From an uncultured beta proteobacterium (GTDB taxonomy: Bacteria; Pseudomonadota; Gammaproteobacteria; Burkholderiales; SG8-39), in the NCBI GenBank assembly GCA_902826155.1, contig CADEDU010000027.1, positions 22,041 to 60,516 on the forward strand: a stretch of 38,476 nucleotides of DNA, written 5' to 3'. The stretch's first letter is position 1. Every line of letters starts with the position of its first letter. The position numbers and the translations under genes are program-made. Below, in pieces: positions 1 through 8,097 of the stretch. Below the pieces are notes generated by a model. That model made no database searches, was not told the DNA's origin, and saw nothing but the letters and a program-made list of their open reading frames with translations.

Positions 1-354
1 GTGTGGACCGCCGCGCACTACAAGATTCCGTGCCTGATGATCATCGCCAACAACCGCTCGTTCTACAACGACGAGCTGCATCAGGAGCGTGTCGCGAAAA
101 CGCGCGGACGTCCGGTCGAGAACAAGTGGATCGGCCAGCGCATCAGCGAGCCCGACATCGATCTGGCGATGATGGCGCGCGCGCAGGGTGCCGAAGGCAT
201 CGGCCCGGTGACCAAGCCGGACGAGCTGTCAGCGGCGATCAAACGCGGCATTGAGCTGGTGCAGCAGGGCAAGGTGTGCGTGATCGACACCCGCGTGGCA
301 CCCGGCTACGACACCGATGCCACCGGCGGCGGCTCGGCAATCAAGCGGGGATAG
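1..354 (+). CDS. Thiamine-diphosphate-dependent enzyme, C-terminal fragment (acetolactate synthase/decarboxylase-like)
   Basis: The gene is cut by the window edge; only the last 117 codons are visible, ending in TAG at 352-354. Near the start of the visible part is an N-N-R-S-F-Y-N-D-E stretch. In the acetolactate synthase/benzoylformate decarboxylase family this position follows the metal-binding GDG...NN motif that holds the diphosphate of thiamine diphosphate. The rest fits the end of the pyrophosphate-binding domain, including a VCVIDTRVAPGY strand near the C terminus. The missing N-terminal part should carry the catalytic glutamate. The exact substrate (2-oxoacid decarboxylation or ligation) cannot be told from this piece. 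The gene runs in the same direction as the haloperoxidase-like gene 22 bases downstream, so they may be co-transcribed. The family call is fairly sure; the function is not. Confidence 0.8.
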   Translation: MWTAAHYKIPCLMIIANNRSFYNDELHQERVAKTRGRPVENKWIGQRISEPDIDLAMMARAQGAEGIGPVTKPDELSAAIKRGIELVQQGKVCVIDTRVAPGYDTDATGGGSAIKRG

Positions 355-376
355 ACGCGATCGCGTCGCCCGTTCA

Positions 377-1843
377 ATGAAGCTCCTGCGTGCGCCCATG
401 ACGCGTGCCGGTTCGAGCGTCGACCGCTTCTGCCGGTCCGCGCTCGCCTGTGTGCTCGCGTGTCTGCTCGCTTTCACGTGCGCGACCGCGAGCGCGCAGG
501 ACGACGTGTTCCATCGCTGGAACCACGTCGCCCTCAAGCAGGTGCGCGACACGCTGATGGGTCCGCCGATGGTGGCGCGCATGTTCACGCTGCTGCACAC
601 CGCGATGTTCGATGCGTGGAGCGCCTACGACCCGCACGCTCGCCCGACGCTGCAGGGCGACACATGGCGACGGCCGGCCACGGAGCACACGCTGGAGAAC
701 AAACGCCGCGCGATCAGCTACGCCGCGCGCGAAGTGCTCGTTGATCTGTTCCCGCAGTATTGGCGCGAAATCCACGAGGCAATGCGTGCGCTGGGCTACG
801 ACCCGCTCGACATCACCGGCAACGTCGCGACGGCGGCGGGCGTCGGCAACGTCGCGGCGCGCGCGGTGCTGCGCGATCGTCGCTACGACGGCGCCAATCA
901 GCGCGGCACCTGGCTCGACGATCCGTATTTCGACAATACGCGGTACCGCCCGATCAACACGACGACCAAGGTAGTCGACCCGGGTCGCTGGCAGCCGCTG
1001 CGCGTCGACGTGCCATACAAGGATTTCTTCGAGCAGGGGTTCCTGGCGCCGCATTGGGGCAACGTGCGGCCGTTCGCGTTGCGCACGCGCGATCAGTTCA
1101 TGCCGACGCCGCCGGCAAAGTTCGGCTCGCAAGCATTTGCCGAGCAGGTGCGCGAAGTGGTCGAGCTGAGTGCCAATCTCACCGATCGGCACAAGGCGAT
1201 CACCGAGTACTGGTCGGCCGGGGTGGCGAGCGAATCACCGCCCGGCCACTGGATGGTGCTCGCGCAGTTCGTGTCCACGCGTGATCGGCACAACATCGAT
1301 CAGGATGCAAAGCTGTACTTCGCGCTGTCGAACGCATTGCTCGATGCGAGCATCACGGCGTGGCATGCCAAGCGGACGTTCGACTACGTGCGGCCGATCA
1401 CCGCGGTGCGTCACCTGTATGGCGATCAGGCGATTCGCGCCTGGGCCGGGCCGGGCAAAGGCACGCAGACGATCAAGGCACGCGACTGGTTGCCATATCA
1501 AGAAAGCACGTTCGTCACGCCGCCGTTTCCCGAGTACATCTCCGGCCACAGCACGTTCAGCGCTGCCGCCGCCGCCGTATTGCGCGCGTTCACCGGCAGT
1601 GATCGATTCGAAGCATCGACGGTCGTCCCCGCACGCAGCTCATTGATCGAGCGCGATGCCGTACCGGCGCAAGACGTCGTGCTCAGCTGGGCGACGTTCA
1701 CCGAAGCCGCCGACGAGGCGGGTTTGTCGCGCCGCTTCGGCGGAATCCACTTCGAGCAGGGTGACCTCGAAGGCCGACGCATCGGCAAGCTGGTCGGCGA
1801 GCAGGCGTGGGAGAAGGCGCGAGGGTTTTTCGGCGCGAAGTGA
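377..1843 (+). CDS. Exported vanadium-dependent haloperoxidase / PAP2-like protein
   Basis: The protein has about 488 residues. The N terminus has basic residues, then a hydrophobic run (ALACVLACLLAF) ending in ASA-Q, so it is probably a secreted or periplasmic protein. The vanadate/phosphate pocket of vanadium haloperoxidases and PAP2 phosphatases is visible as its three parts. These are K332-x6-R339-P340, the SGH box at S389-G390-H391 (a serine replaces the usual proline just before it, giving YISGHS), and S451-R452-x5-H458. I chose ATG 377. ATG 398 is also possible, but it would remove the basic n-region of the signal peptide. An in-frame ATG at 317 would overlap the previous gene. The family includes haloperoxidases and phosphatases, and the sequence alone does not decide which. 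No membrane helices are seen beyond the signal peptide. Confidence 0.85.
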   Translation: MKLLRAPMTRAGSSVDRFCRSALACVLACLLAFTCATASAQDDVFHRWNHVALKQVRDTLMGPPMVARMFTLLHTAMFDAWSAYDPHARPTLQGDTWRRPATEHTLENKRRAISYAAREVLVDLFPQYWREIHEAMRALGYDPLDITGNVATAAGVGNVAARAVLRDRRYDGANQRGTWLDDPYFDNTRYRPINTTTKVVDPGRWQPLRVDVPYKDFFEQGFLAPHWGNVRPFALRTRDQFMPTPPAKFGSQAFAEQVREVVELSANLTDRHKAITEYWSAGVASESPPGHWMVLAQFVSTRDRHNIDQDAKLYFALSNALLDASITAWHAKRTFDYVRPITAVRHLYGDQAIRAWAGPGKGTQTIKARDWLPYQESTFVTPPFPEYISGHSTFSAAAAAVLRAFTGSDRFEASTVVPARSSLIERDAVPAQDVVLSWATFTEAADEAGLSRRFGGIHFEQGDLEGRRIGKLVGEQAWEKARGFFGAK

Positions 1844-1944
1844 CCCGGCGGCAACGTCACGCAATCACATTGGTCGCGCAACTGGTCCCAACCCCTGGGT
1901 ACGCGAACTGCGATTTCCCGCTTGCCCGCAGGGCCGCTGCGCGC

Positions 1945-1974
1945 TTGTGACCGTGCGCGAGCCCGTTGTATCGT
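1945..1974 (+). promoter_or_regulatory. Possible sigma-70 promoter for the dienelactone hydrolase gene
   Basis: TTGTGA (1945-1950) and TATCGT (1969-1974) are separated by 18 bases. They lie about 60 bases upstream of the ATG at 2036, in a 192-base gap after the haloperoxidase gene. The -10 match is modest, so this is a weak call. A small hairpin (CCGAC-cggc-GTCGG, 1989-2002) falls in the presumed leader. Confidence 0.25.
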
Positions 1975-2035
1975 CCAGCCCCCCGCCTCCGACCGGCGTC
2001 GGTGGTGACCGTAACGAACAAAGAAGGAGCAATCG

Positions 2036-2704
2036 ATGGGAACGATGATCGAGCTGAAGTCTGCCGACGGACACAAGTTCGCGGCCTACGTGGCCGAGCC
2101 CAAAGGCAAGGCGCGCGGCGCGCTGGTGGTGGTGCAGGAGATCTTCGGCGTCAACACGCACATGAAGGCCGTCACCGACGCATTCGCCGAAGACGGCTAT
2201 CTGGCGATCTGCCCGGCGTTCTTCGATCGCAAGGAGCGCGGCATCGAGCTCGGCTATCAACAGGCCGACATCGATCGCGGCCGCGGCATCGCGATGAGTC
2301 TGGACTGGAAAAACACGATCGCCGACGTGAGCGCCGCGATCGCGCACGTGAAAGGTGCCGGCAAGGTCGGCATCGTCGGGTACTGCTGGGGCGGTACCGT
2401 AGCATGGGCGGCCGCGTGCGATGCGAGCGGCTTGGCGTGCTCGGCGCCGTTCTACGGCGGTGGCGTCGCGAGCATGGTCGATAAGCAACCGAAGGCGCCG
2501 GTGATGTTCCACTGGGGCGAGACCGACCACGCCATTCCGATGGAGGCGGTGCGCAAGGTCGAAGCCGCGCATCCGAATCAGACCTCGTACGTGTATCCCG
2601 CCGGTCATGGCTTCAATTGCGACCATCGCGGTTCGTGGCATGCCGACAGCGCCAAGCTCGCGCGCGGCCGTACCGTCGAGTTCTTCCGCAAGCACATCGG
2701 CTAG
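2036..2704 (+). CDS. Dienelactone hydrolase family protein
   Basis: This is a 222-residue cytoplasmic alpha/beta hydrolase, close to the usual family length of about 230-245. The Cys-Asp-His triad of dienelactone hydrolases is readable: C117 in GYCWGG, D164 in GETDHAIP and H191 in AGHGFN. E36 in VVVQEIFG matches the family's conserved glutamate near the nucleophile. The start is well supported by AAGGAG at 2024-2029, six bases before the ATG. The classic enzyme opens dienelactone to maleylacetate in chlorocatechol breakdown. Many family members have other ester or lactone substrates, and no chlorocatechol genes are in view. Downstream lie a carboxymuconolactone-decarboxylase-like gene and a citryl-CoA-lyase-like gene on the same strand, so a role in ring-fission or lactone metabolism is plausible but unproven. 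Confidence 0.9.
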   Translation: MGTMIELKSADGHKFAAYVAEPKGKARGALVVVQEIFGVNTHMKAVTDAFAEDGYLAICPAFFDRKERGIELGYQQADIDRGRGIAMSLDWKNTIADVSAAIAHVKGAGKVGIVGYCWGGTVAWAAACDASGLACSAPFYGGGVASMVDKQPKAPVMFHWGETDHAIPMEAVRKVEAAHPNQTSYVYPAGHGFNCDHRGSWHADSAKLARGRTVEFFRKHIG

Positions 2705-2719
2705 AGGAATATCGGAACA

Positions 2720-2823
2720 AGGGGGCTCGCCCCCTCGTCGGGTTGGGAAGTGAAGGGGCCCAACCCTTCACTTGCCCTGAAAAATTTGATCCCTCCGCAT
2801 CACCTCGATAGGTTACGCGGAGG
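2720..2823 (+). promoter_or_regulatory. Structured leader with three hairpin zones upstream of the CMD-family gene
   Basis: The 137-base gap between 2705 and 2841 holds dense inverted repeats. Zone 1 is GGGGG-ctcg-CCCCC at 2721-2734, extended by an A-T pair. Zone 2 has two overlapping stems. GGGTTGGG (2740-2747) can pair with CCCAACCC (2759-2766). Alternatively, 2745-2757 can pair with 2764-2777 (13 pairs, with G2774 bulged). The two cannot form together because they share both arms. Zone 3 pairs CCTCCGC (2792-2798) with GCGGAGG (2817-2823), and ACCT (2802-2805) with AGGT (2810-2813) inside it, leaving a 3-by-3 internal loop. Competing stems are typical of attenuators or cis-acting RNAs. A transcription terminator for the upstream gene is an alternative, although no clear U-run follows. 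Confidence 0.45.
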
Positions 2824-2841
2824 TTCCCTAGAGAGACTCCC

Positions 2842-3252
2842 ATGGCCAATCTCCCCGATTCGATTGCCGAACGCAGGAAGCTCGCCGCGCAGGTGCGCCG
2901 CGAAGTGCTCGGCGACTCCTACGTCAACACCGGCCAGACGATGGCCGATCCGTTCTATCAGAACTTCCTCGAGTTCACGGTCGACAACGCGTGGTCGGCG
3001 GTATGGCTGCGCGACGGACTGCCGCGCAAGACGCGCAGCATGCTGAACCTGGCGATGCTCTCGGTGATGGGGCGCTGGCACGAGTTCGATGTGCACACCC
3101 GCGGCGCGCTCAACAACGGCGTCACCGAGCAGGAGATCGCCGAAGTGCTGGTGCAGGCCGGCGCGTATGGCGGTGTGCCGGTGGCAGCCGAAGCGTTCCG
3201 GCGCGCGCGCGCGACCATCAAAGAGTGGAAAGAAGCGCAGACCAAGAAGTAG
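2842..3252 (+). CDS. Carboxymuconolactone decarboxylase (CMD) family protein
   Basis: The protein has 136 residues and is all-helical in character, matching the PcaC-like branch of the CMD family in length and pattern. It has a DPFYQNFLEF segment near the N terminus, then MLNLAMLSVMGRWHEFDVH, then NNGVTEQEIAEVLVQ and the terminal AAEAFRRAR helix. The redox CxxC of the AhpD branch is absent, so a peroxidase role is unlikely. PcaC itself decarboxylates 4-carboxymuconolactone in the protocatechuate branch of the beta-ketoadipate pathway. This gene is not beside pca genes, so only the family is assigned. It starts 18 bases after a leader rich in hairpins and is followed after 18 bases by the citryl-CoA-lyase-like gene, so the two probably form an operon. 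Confidence 0.85.
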   Translation: MANLPDSIAERRKLAAQVRREVLGDSYVNTGQTMADPFYQNFLEFTVDNAWSAVWLRDGLPRKTRSMLNLAMLSVMGRWHEFDVHTRGALNNGVTEQEIAEVLVQAGAYGGVPVAAEAFRRARATIKEWKEAQTKK

Positions 3253-3270
3253 CAACTGGAGTTCGCGTCC

Positions 3271-4065
3271 ATGGCCCGCACACCGAAACCGCTGCGCTCC
3301 GACATGGGGTGGAGCACCACCAAGCGCATCGCGGTGCGCGGGCTCGATCTGCCCGGCGAGATCCTCGGGCATCTGACGCTGGGCGACATGGCTTGGCTGG
3401 AGATCACCGGCCGCAAGCCAAGCGCCGCCGAATCGACGATGTTCAATGCGCTGCTGTGCACGCTGGTGGAGCACGGCGTGACGCCCAACGCGATCGCCAC
3501 ACGGCTGACCTACCTCGGCGCGCCTGAATCGATGCAGGCAGCGGTCGCGGCCGGACTATGCGGCATGGGCACCACGTTCGCCGGCACCGCTGAAGGCGCC
3601 GCGCGGCTGCTGCAATCAGTGCTGGGAACGAAAGCGCAGCCGAAACAGGTTGATGACCTCGATGCGGCGGCACGCGCGATCGTCGCCGAGCATCAACAGC
3701 GTAAAGCGATCATTCCTGGCATCGGCCATCCGATCCACAAGCCGGTCGACCCGCGCACGCCGCGGCTGTTCGAGATCGCCGGCGCTACCGGCTTCAATGG
3801 TCGCTACGTCGATCTGCTGCAGCGAATTCAGCGCGAAGCCGAACGCGCGAGCGGCAAGGTGCTGCCCATCAACGCAACCGGCGCGATGGGTGCGATCCTC
3901 TGCGAGATGGAGATCGACTGGCGCCTGGCCCGCGGCATCGCCGTGATCGGCCGGGCGGTGGGACTGGTCGGTCACATCGCCGAAGAACTGCGCAACCCGA
4001 TCGCACGCGAGATCTGGGAGCGCATCGAAGACGAGGCGAGCGCGCACGCGCGGCCGGCCGAGTAG
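3271..4065 (+). CDS. Citryl-CoA lyase-like protein (citrate synthase superfamily)
   Basis: The protein has 264 residues, shorter than citrate synthase (about 430) and close to the size of stand-alone citryl-CoA lyase homologues. Histidines in the expected active-site positions are H68 (LVEHGVTPN) and H153 in the PGIGHPIHKPVDPRT loop, which is the counterpart of the GFGHRVYK loop of citrate synthases. Near the C terminus is an INATGAMGAIL segment. The likely chemistry is cleavage of a citryl-CoA-type thioester into acetyl-CoA and an oxo-acid, or the reverse. Its position just after a CMD-family gene suggests a CoA-linked catabolic step. It ends seven bases before the convergent O-antigen ligase gene. 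Confidence 0.8.
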   Translation: MARTPKPLRSDMGWSTTKRIAVRGLDLPGEILGHLTLGDMAWLEITGRKPSAAESTMFNALLCTLVEHGVTPNAIATRLTYLGAPESMQAAVAAGLCGMGTTFAGTAEGAARLLQSVLGTKAQPKQVDDLDAAARAIVAEHQQRKAIIPGIGHPIHKPVDPRTPRLFEIAGATGFNGRYVDLLQRIQREAERASGKVLPINATGAMGAILCEMEIDWRLARGIAVIGRAVGLVGHIAEELRNPIAREIWERIEDEASAHARPAE

Positions 4066-4075
4066 AGCGCCTCTA
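4063..4075. terminator. Small inverted repeat joining two convergent stop codons
   Basis: TAGAG-cgc-CTCTA is a perfect inverted repeat. It contains the TAG stop of the plus-strand lyase gene and the TAG stop of the minus-strand ligase gene. The stem is short and has no U-run, so terminator function is only a suggestion. Confidence 0.25.
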
Positions 4076-5272
4076 GCGCACCTGTGCTCGCCGCCGTTCG
4101 GCGTAGCCGAATGCCATGCCCAGCAGCGCCCAGAACAGCCAGGCGTTGTGGCGCACGAACAGGTCGTCGACCATGTTCTTGAGCAGCACCGCGCACACCA
4201 CGCTCAGGCCGGTGATGCCGATGAGGCGTAGCGCCGGATCGTCGTCGCGGTAGAGCGCCAGCAGCCGTCGTACGACGGCGACGAACAGCACGGTCAGTGC
4301 GATCATGCCCGGAATGCCGGTCTGCACACCTTGGCTCAGCAGGATGTTGTGCGGGTGAACGGCGGTATCGTCATTGAGCGCCTTGCGGAACTTGTCGACC
4401 TGCGCCATGCGGCCGAAGCCGGTGCCGGTCCACGGGTGATCGGCGATCCAGGTCACGCTGTACGCCCAGATCTTGAATCGCGGGTCGGCAGTGACGGTGT
4501 GCTCCACGGCCTGCGCGAGGCTGAGCTGCGGTCGGGCACGATGCTGCGCGATCCACAGAAACCCGCTCAGCAACACCGGCACGACCAGCACGGCCGCCAA
4601 GCCGGCTCGCAGTTTGACCCGACGATCGACCGCCACGCGCGAGAAGTACAACAGCGCGAACAAGGCGACCGACAGCGCCACGGTCGGCACGAACGAACGA
4701 TTCAGGCCGAGCGCGCCGGTGCAAAGCGCAAGAATGATGAGCCCTGCCGCGGCGTTGCGCATCCACCGGGCCACGCCCTGTGCAACGGCGGCGCCAAGCA
4801 AGACCGGAATGACGGTAGCCAGAAAGGCGATGAAGTAGAGCACCCCGCCATGCAGGTTGTCGCCTTCGATGGACCCGGTGCGCGCGAACGTCCATGACGC
4901 ATGCGCGCACAGCAGCGCCACCGCGGCGCCGATCACCATCACGTAGCGGCGAATGTCGGTCGCATCGCGCGTCAGCGCGAAGAACACGAGATACGCGAGC
5001 AGCCCGTAGGCGATCTCCGATTTGATCTCCGACAGCGAGAAGCGCGTGTCGCTGGCCCACGGCAACGCCAGCAAGGCTACGGTGGCCCACAGCGCGAAAG
5101 GCCAGAGCAACGGTGGCAGGGCTGGCCGTTCCGCGCGCCAGGCGACCATGGCCCCTGCGAGCATCAGCGCGAACGCGATCGAGCGCACCGACGTCGTGTG
5201 CGCGAACGGCAGGATGAACAGGTACAGCGCGGGAGCGGCCGAGCCGAGAATCGTTCGTGTTAGAGTTTGCAT
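4073..5272 (-). CDS. O-antigen ligase family membrane protein (WaaL/Wzy-like)
   Basis: This 399-residue integral membrane protein has around ten or more hydrophobic segments spread along its length. A large periplasmic-type loop sits between about residues 235 and 330. That loop carries the family signature of O-antigen ligases and polymerases: RFKIWAYSVTWIADHPWTGTGFG, followed by VHPHNILLSQGVQTGIPGM. The HPHN motif is the hallmark of the Wzy/WaaL family. The protein would join O-antigen to lipid A-core, or polymerise repeat units, at the periplasmic face of the inner membrane. It is transcribed away from the methyltransferase and glycosyltransferase genes that start beyond 5469. This agrees with a glycan cluster arranged around a divergent control region. 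The sequence does not separate ligase from polymerase. Confidence 0.85.
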   Translation of the reverse strand: MQTLTRTILGSAAPALYLFILPFAHTTSVRSIAFALMLAGAMVAWRAERPALPPLLWPFALWATVALLALPWASDTRFSLSEIKSEIAYGLLAYLVFFALTRDATDIRRYVMVIGAAVALLCAHASWTFARTGSIEGDNLHGGVLYFIAFLATVIPVLLGAAVAQGVARWMRNAAAGLIILALCTGALGLNRSFVPTVALSVALFALLYFSRVAVDRRVKLRAGLAAVLVVPVLLSGFLWIAQHRARPQLSLAQAVEHTVTADPRFKIWAYSVTWIADHPWTGTGFGRMAQVDKFRKALNDDTAVHPHNILLSQGVQTGIPGMIALTVLFVAVVRRLLALYRDDDPALRLIGITGLSVVCAVLLKNMVDDLFVRHNAWLFWALLGMAFGYAERRRAQVR

Positions 5273-5468
5273 CGACAGCCGTCATCAGCGAGCGGGGCGC
5301 GCCGCGGCCTCAACAACGCACCGGCGCTTGCATCACACGGCTCACCCGTAGTCACGCATTCGCACGCAAGCAGTCGTGCATGCCCACGCAAGCTCGCCGT
5401 GCTGTCGGGCCGCGCGAAGCGACAGTGTCGTTCCTTGGCGCCCGCTTGGCAATTCGCGCCGGCAGCGC

Positions 5469-6254
5469 GTGCCCGGGAGTTCGCCGAAGGGGAGAAGGCT
5501 CATCAAGATCGACAGCACACTCGTCGTCGCCGACGCGCAGGCCCACGCCGGCGAATTCGAACGGCTCATCGCCGGCATTGCCTATGAACGCAAAGGCGTG
5601 CTGTTCAGCGAGATGCTGTTCGTATACGCGGTGCTGCGGCGGCTCGCACCGGCACGCATCATCGAATCGGGGCGTGCACGCGGGCAGAGTACCCATCTGC
5701 TGGCGGCCTGCTTTCCGTCTACACCGATCATCAGCATCGAGTTCGATGCACGATCGCCCGACGTACCGGTCGCGGCGGAGCGATTGCGGCCGTATTCGAA
5801 CGTCGAGCTGCTGTTCGGAGATGCCACCGCGCTGTTGCCGGAGATGCTGCGCCCCGGCGATGCGGTGATGATCGACGGACCGAAAGGGTTCCGCGCGCTG
5901 CGCCTCGCGCTGCGGCTGCTGAGCCTGGGTCAATCCGCGCCGCTGGCCATGTTCATCCACGACAGTGGCCACGGTTCGGTCGAACGCGAGTTCCTCGCGC
6001 AGTCACTGCCGCACACGCTCTACAGCGACGAGTCGCAGTTCGTGCGCCGCTTCGCGCATCTGGATCGCGCCTGCGCTGCGCTCGATCCGGAGCTGCTGCA
6101 TCCCGATGCCCCGGCCGGCACCAGCTACGGGCCGACGTTTGCCTGCGTATTTCCCGAGCCCGACACGAACTATGCGGCGCTGCGCTTGCGCCTCGCGCTG
6201 CGTGGCCTCGTGCATCGAATGCAGCGCACCTCATCCAGGCTCGCACGGGCATGA
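5469..6254 (+). CDS. Class I methyltransferase-like protein (CmcI/Methyltransf_24 type), start uncertain
   Basis: The conserved region begins at about base 5500. It contains RIIESGRARGQSTHLLA (the AdoMet-binding glycine-loop position), IISIEFDARS (acidic end of strand 2), ELLFGDATALLPEML and AVMIDGPKGFRA. These fit a Rossmann-fold methyltransferase of the CmcI-like class. The start is unresolved. The frame is open back to ATG 5376, but that N terminus looks non-coding. GTG 5469 has no Shine-Dalgarno sequence. A strong AAGGGGAG (5487-5494) precedes only CTC/ATC codons at 5499-5504. I use GTG 5469 as the nearest standard start. The gene heads the glycan block, so it may methylate a sugar or sugar nucleotide, which is inferred from context. 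Confidence 0.65.
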   Translation: MPGSSPKGRRLIKIDSTLVVADAQAHAGEFERLIAGIAYERKGVLFSEMLFVYAVLRRLAPARIIESGRARGQSTHLLAACFPSTPIISIEFDARSPDVPVAAERLRPYSNVELLFGDATALLPEMLRPGDAVMIDGPKGFRALRLALRLLSLGQSAPLAMFIHDSGHGSVEREFLAQSLPHTLYSDESQFVRRFAHLDRACAALDPELLHPDAPAGTSYGPTFACVFPEPDTNYAALRLRLALRGLVHRMQRTSSRLARA

Positions 6255-6326
6255 ATGGCCGCGTAGCCATCGCCTGCTCGCCCGGCGCTTCGGTATCATG
6301 CGCGCAGCCGAACGCCCGACGCTGCA

Positions 6327-7055
6327 ATGACTGAATATATCGACTGGACGCGGCACTCCGACGATCCCAACGACAGCAGCACCAAGCAGCTCGTCAAGGC
6401 GTCGATGCAGGCGGCGCGCCGGATTCATCTCGATCGTGACCTGACCGGTTTCGTCGTCGAGGCGGCACGCAGCAAGCGGGTGCTCGACATCGGCGTGGTC
6501 TCGCATACCGTCCGCTACGTCCGCGACCCGAACTGGCGCCACGCAAAGATTCGCGAAGTCGCCGCACGCTGCATCGGCATCGACATCCTCGAGGATCTGG
6601 TGCGCGAGCTGAGCCGCGACGGCTTCGACGTGCGCTGCGTCGATGCCACCTCCGATACCGACATCGGTGAACGTTTCGATCTGATCTTTGCCGGCGACGT
6701 GATCGAGCACGTCGACAATGCCGTGGCGCTGCTGCGCTTCGCCAAGCGTCACCTCGACCCCGCGGGCCGGCTCCTGGTCGCGACGCCCAATCCGTTCAGC
6801 CGCAAGTTCCACCGCCGGTTCATGCGCGAGGGTGTGGCGATGATCAATCTCGATCACGTCGCCTGGATCACCCCGACCATGGCGCTGGAGATCGGGCGGC
6901 GCGCCGGACTGGCGTTTGATGCGTACCACCTCATCAAACCGATCGGTGCTGCCAAACGGCTGATCCACAACGTGGCCTGGCAGTTCACGCCGCCGGAATA
7001 CACGTTCGGCGATTTTCTGTTCGAGTATCGCCACCCCTCTGCGCAGGGCCGTTGA
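6327..7055 (+). CDS. SAM-dependent methyltransferase in glycan operon
   Basis: The protein has 242 residues with a class I methyltransferase layout. Motif I is at about residues 51-60 (RVLDIGVVSH). An acidic residue ends strand 2 in CIGIDILEDLV. DLIFAGDVIEHVDNAVALL gives motif II/III, and DPAGRLLVATPNPF the post-motif strand. The DVIEHV element is common in UbiG-like and sugar methyltransferases. It is the first gene of a tight run: the GT9 gene starts seven bases after its stop. A role in modifying a lipopolysaccharide or other surface glycan is inferred from these neighbours. The acceptor cannot be predicted. Confidence 0.85.
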   Translation: MTEYIDWTRHSDDPNDSSTKQLVKASMQAARRIHLDRDLTGFVVEAARSKRVLDIGVVSHTVRYVRDPNWRHAKIREVAARCIGIDILEDLVRELSRDGFDVRCVDATSDTDIGERFDLIFAGDVIEHVDNAVALLRFAKRHLDPAGRLLVATPNPFSRKFHRRFMREGVAMINLDHVAWITPTMALEIGRRAGLAFDAYHLIKPIGAAKRLIHNVAWQFTPPEYTFGDFLFEYRHPSAQGR

Positions 7056-7062
7056 CGCGCTC

Positions 7063-8097
7063 ATGCCCGCGGCGGCTCCGTCCTTCCTGGTCATCAACGT
7101 CGCGCGGATCGGCGACACGCTATTGGTTACCCCAGCATTGCGTGCGCTCGCGGCGGCCTTCCCCGGCTGTCGGATCACGGCACTGGCGCATCCCAAGCGC
7201 GCCGAAGTTCTCGACGGACTACCGTTCCTCGCACGCGTCGGCGGCATCACCAAGAACACGGCACCGTGGCGCGGACGCGTCGGCGGCGAGCGCTACGACT
7301 ACGCGCTGGTATACGGTTTCGATGAAACGCTGGTGCGCTACGCACTGCGCGTGGCAAAACAGGTCGTCGCGTTTCGCCAGCGCGATCAGGCCGTGAACGC
7401 CCGCCTGCATCGATGCGTCGACCCGACTCCCACCGACGATGGGCATGCGGTCGCGCAACGACTGGCGCTGGTGGAAGCGCTGGGCGTACGCGACGCAGGC
7501 AAGCGCCTTGTGTATCACGTGTCGCGCGAGGAGCAGGCCGCGGCCGATGCACGCCTGAAGCGCGACGTGCCCGGCGACGCGCGCCCGATCGTGGGCATCA
7601 ACGTCGCCACCTTTCCCACCAAGCTGTTTCGCCGCTGGCCGATCGAGCAGTTCGCGCAGTTGTCGGAACGCATCCTCGCCGAGTGGCCGCGCACGCATGT
7701 TCTGATCTTCGGTGGCAGCGACGAGATCGCCGACGCACGCCGGCTCCATCAGCAATTGGGCAGCCGCGCGACGCTGCTTGCGGGCCAGCTGAGCCTGCGC
7801 GAGAGCGGCGCCCTGATGCGCCTTACTGATCTGTACATCGGCCTGGATACCGGCCCGACTCATCTGATGAGCGCGTTCGAGATCCCGATGGTGGTGCTCT
7901 ATCACTGCCGCATCCCGAGCCGCAACATCGCCCCGCTCGAGCATCCGGCCTTGTACGTGGTGGACCATCCGCGCCTCGGCAGCGAGTGCACCGAGAGCAC
8001 ACCCATGACCGAGATCACGGTCGACATGGTGCTGGCACAGGTGCGCCGCGCGTTGCAGGCGCATCCTCCTCGCGGACGGGCGGATGGCTCCACATGA
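7063..8097 (+). CDS. Glycosyltransferase family 9 (heptosyltransferase-like)
   Basis: The protein has 344 residues. The N terminus shows the GT9 signature VARIGDTLLVTPALRAL (residues 13-29), where heptosyltransferases bind the acceptor. The C-terminal half has VGINVATFPTKLFRRWPIEQF, then a strand with HVLIFGGSDE, and the nucleotide-sugar motif DLYIGLDTGPTHLMSAF. The last is the D-x-G-x-x-H box of GT-B ADP-heptosyltransferases. It probably transfers a heptose or related sugar in lipopolysaccharide core assembly on the cytoplasmic side of the inner membrane. It starts seven bases after the methyltransferase stop, and its TGA overlaps the ATG of the next glycosyltransferase by four bases (ATGA), so translation is probably coupled. 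Confidence 0.9.
   Translation: MPAAAPSFLVINVARIGDTLLVTPALRALAAAFPGCRITALAHPKRAEVLDGLPFLARVGGITKNTAPWRGRVGGERYDYALVYGFDETLVRYALRVAKQVVAFRQRDQAVNARLHRCVDPTPTDDGHAVAQRLALVEALGVRDAGKRLVYHVSREEQAAADARLKRDVPGDARPIVGINVATFPTKLFRRWPIEQFAQLSERILAEWPRTHVLIFGGSDEIADARRLHQQLGSRATLLAGQLSLRESGALMRLTDLYIGLDTGPTHLMSAFEIPMVVLYHCRIPSRNIAPLEHPALYVVDHPRLGSECTESTPMTEITVDMVLAQVRRALQAHPPRGRADGST

Noticed and set aside
2842..3252. AhpD-type peroxidase identity for the CMD-family protein
   Set aside because: The CxxC redox pair is missing and the sequence follows the PcaC-like branch.
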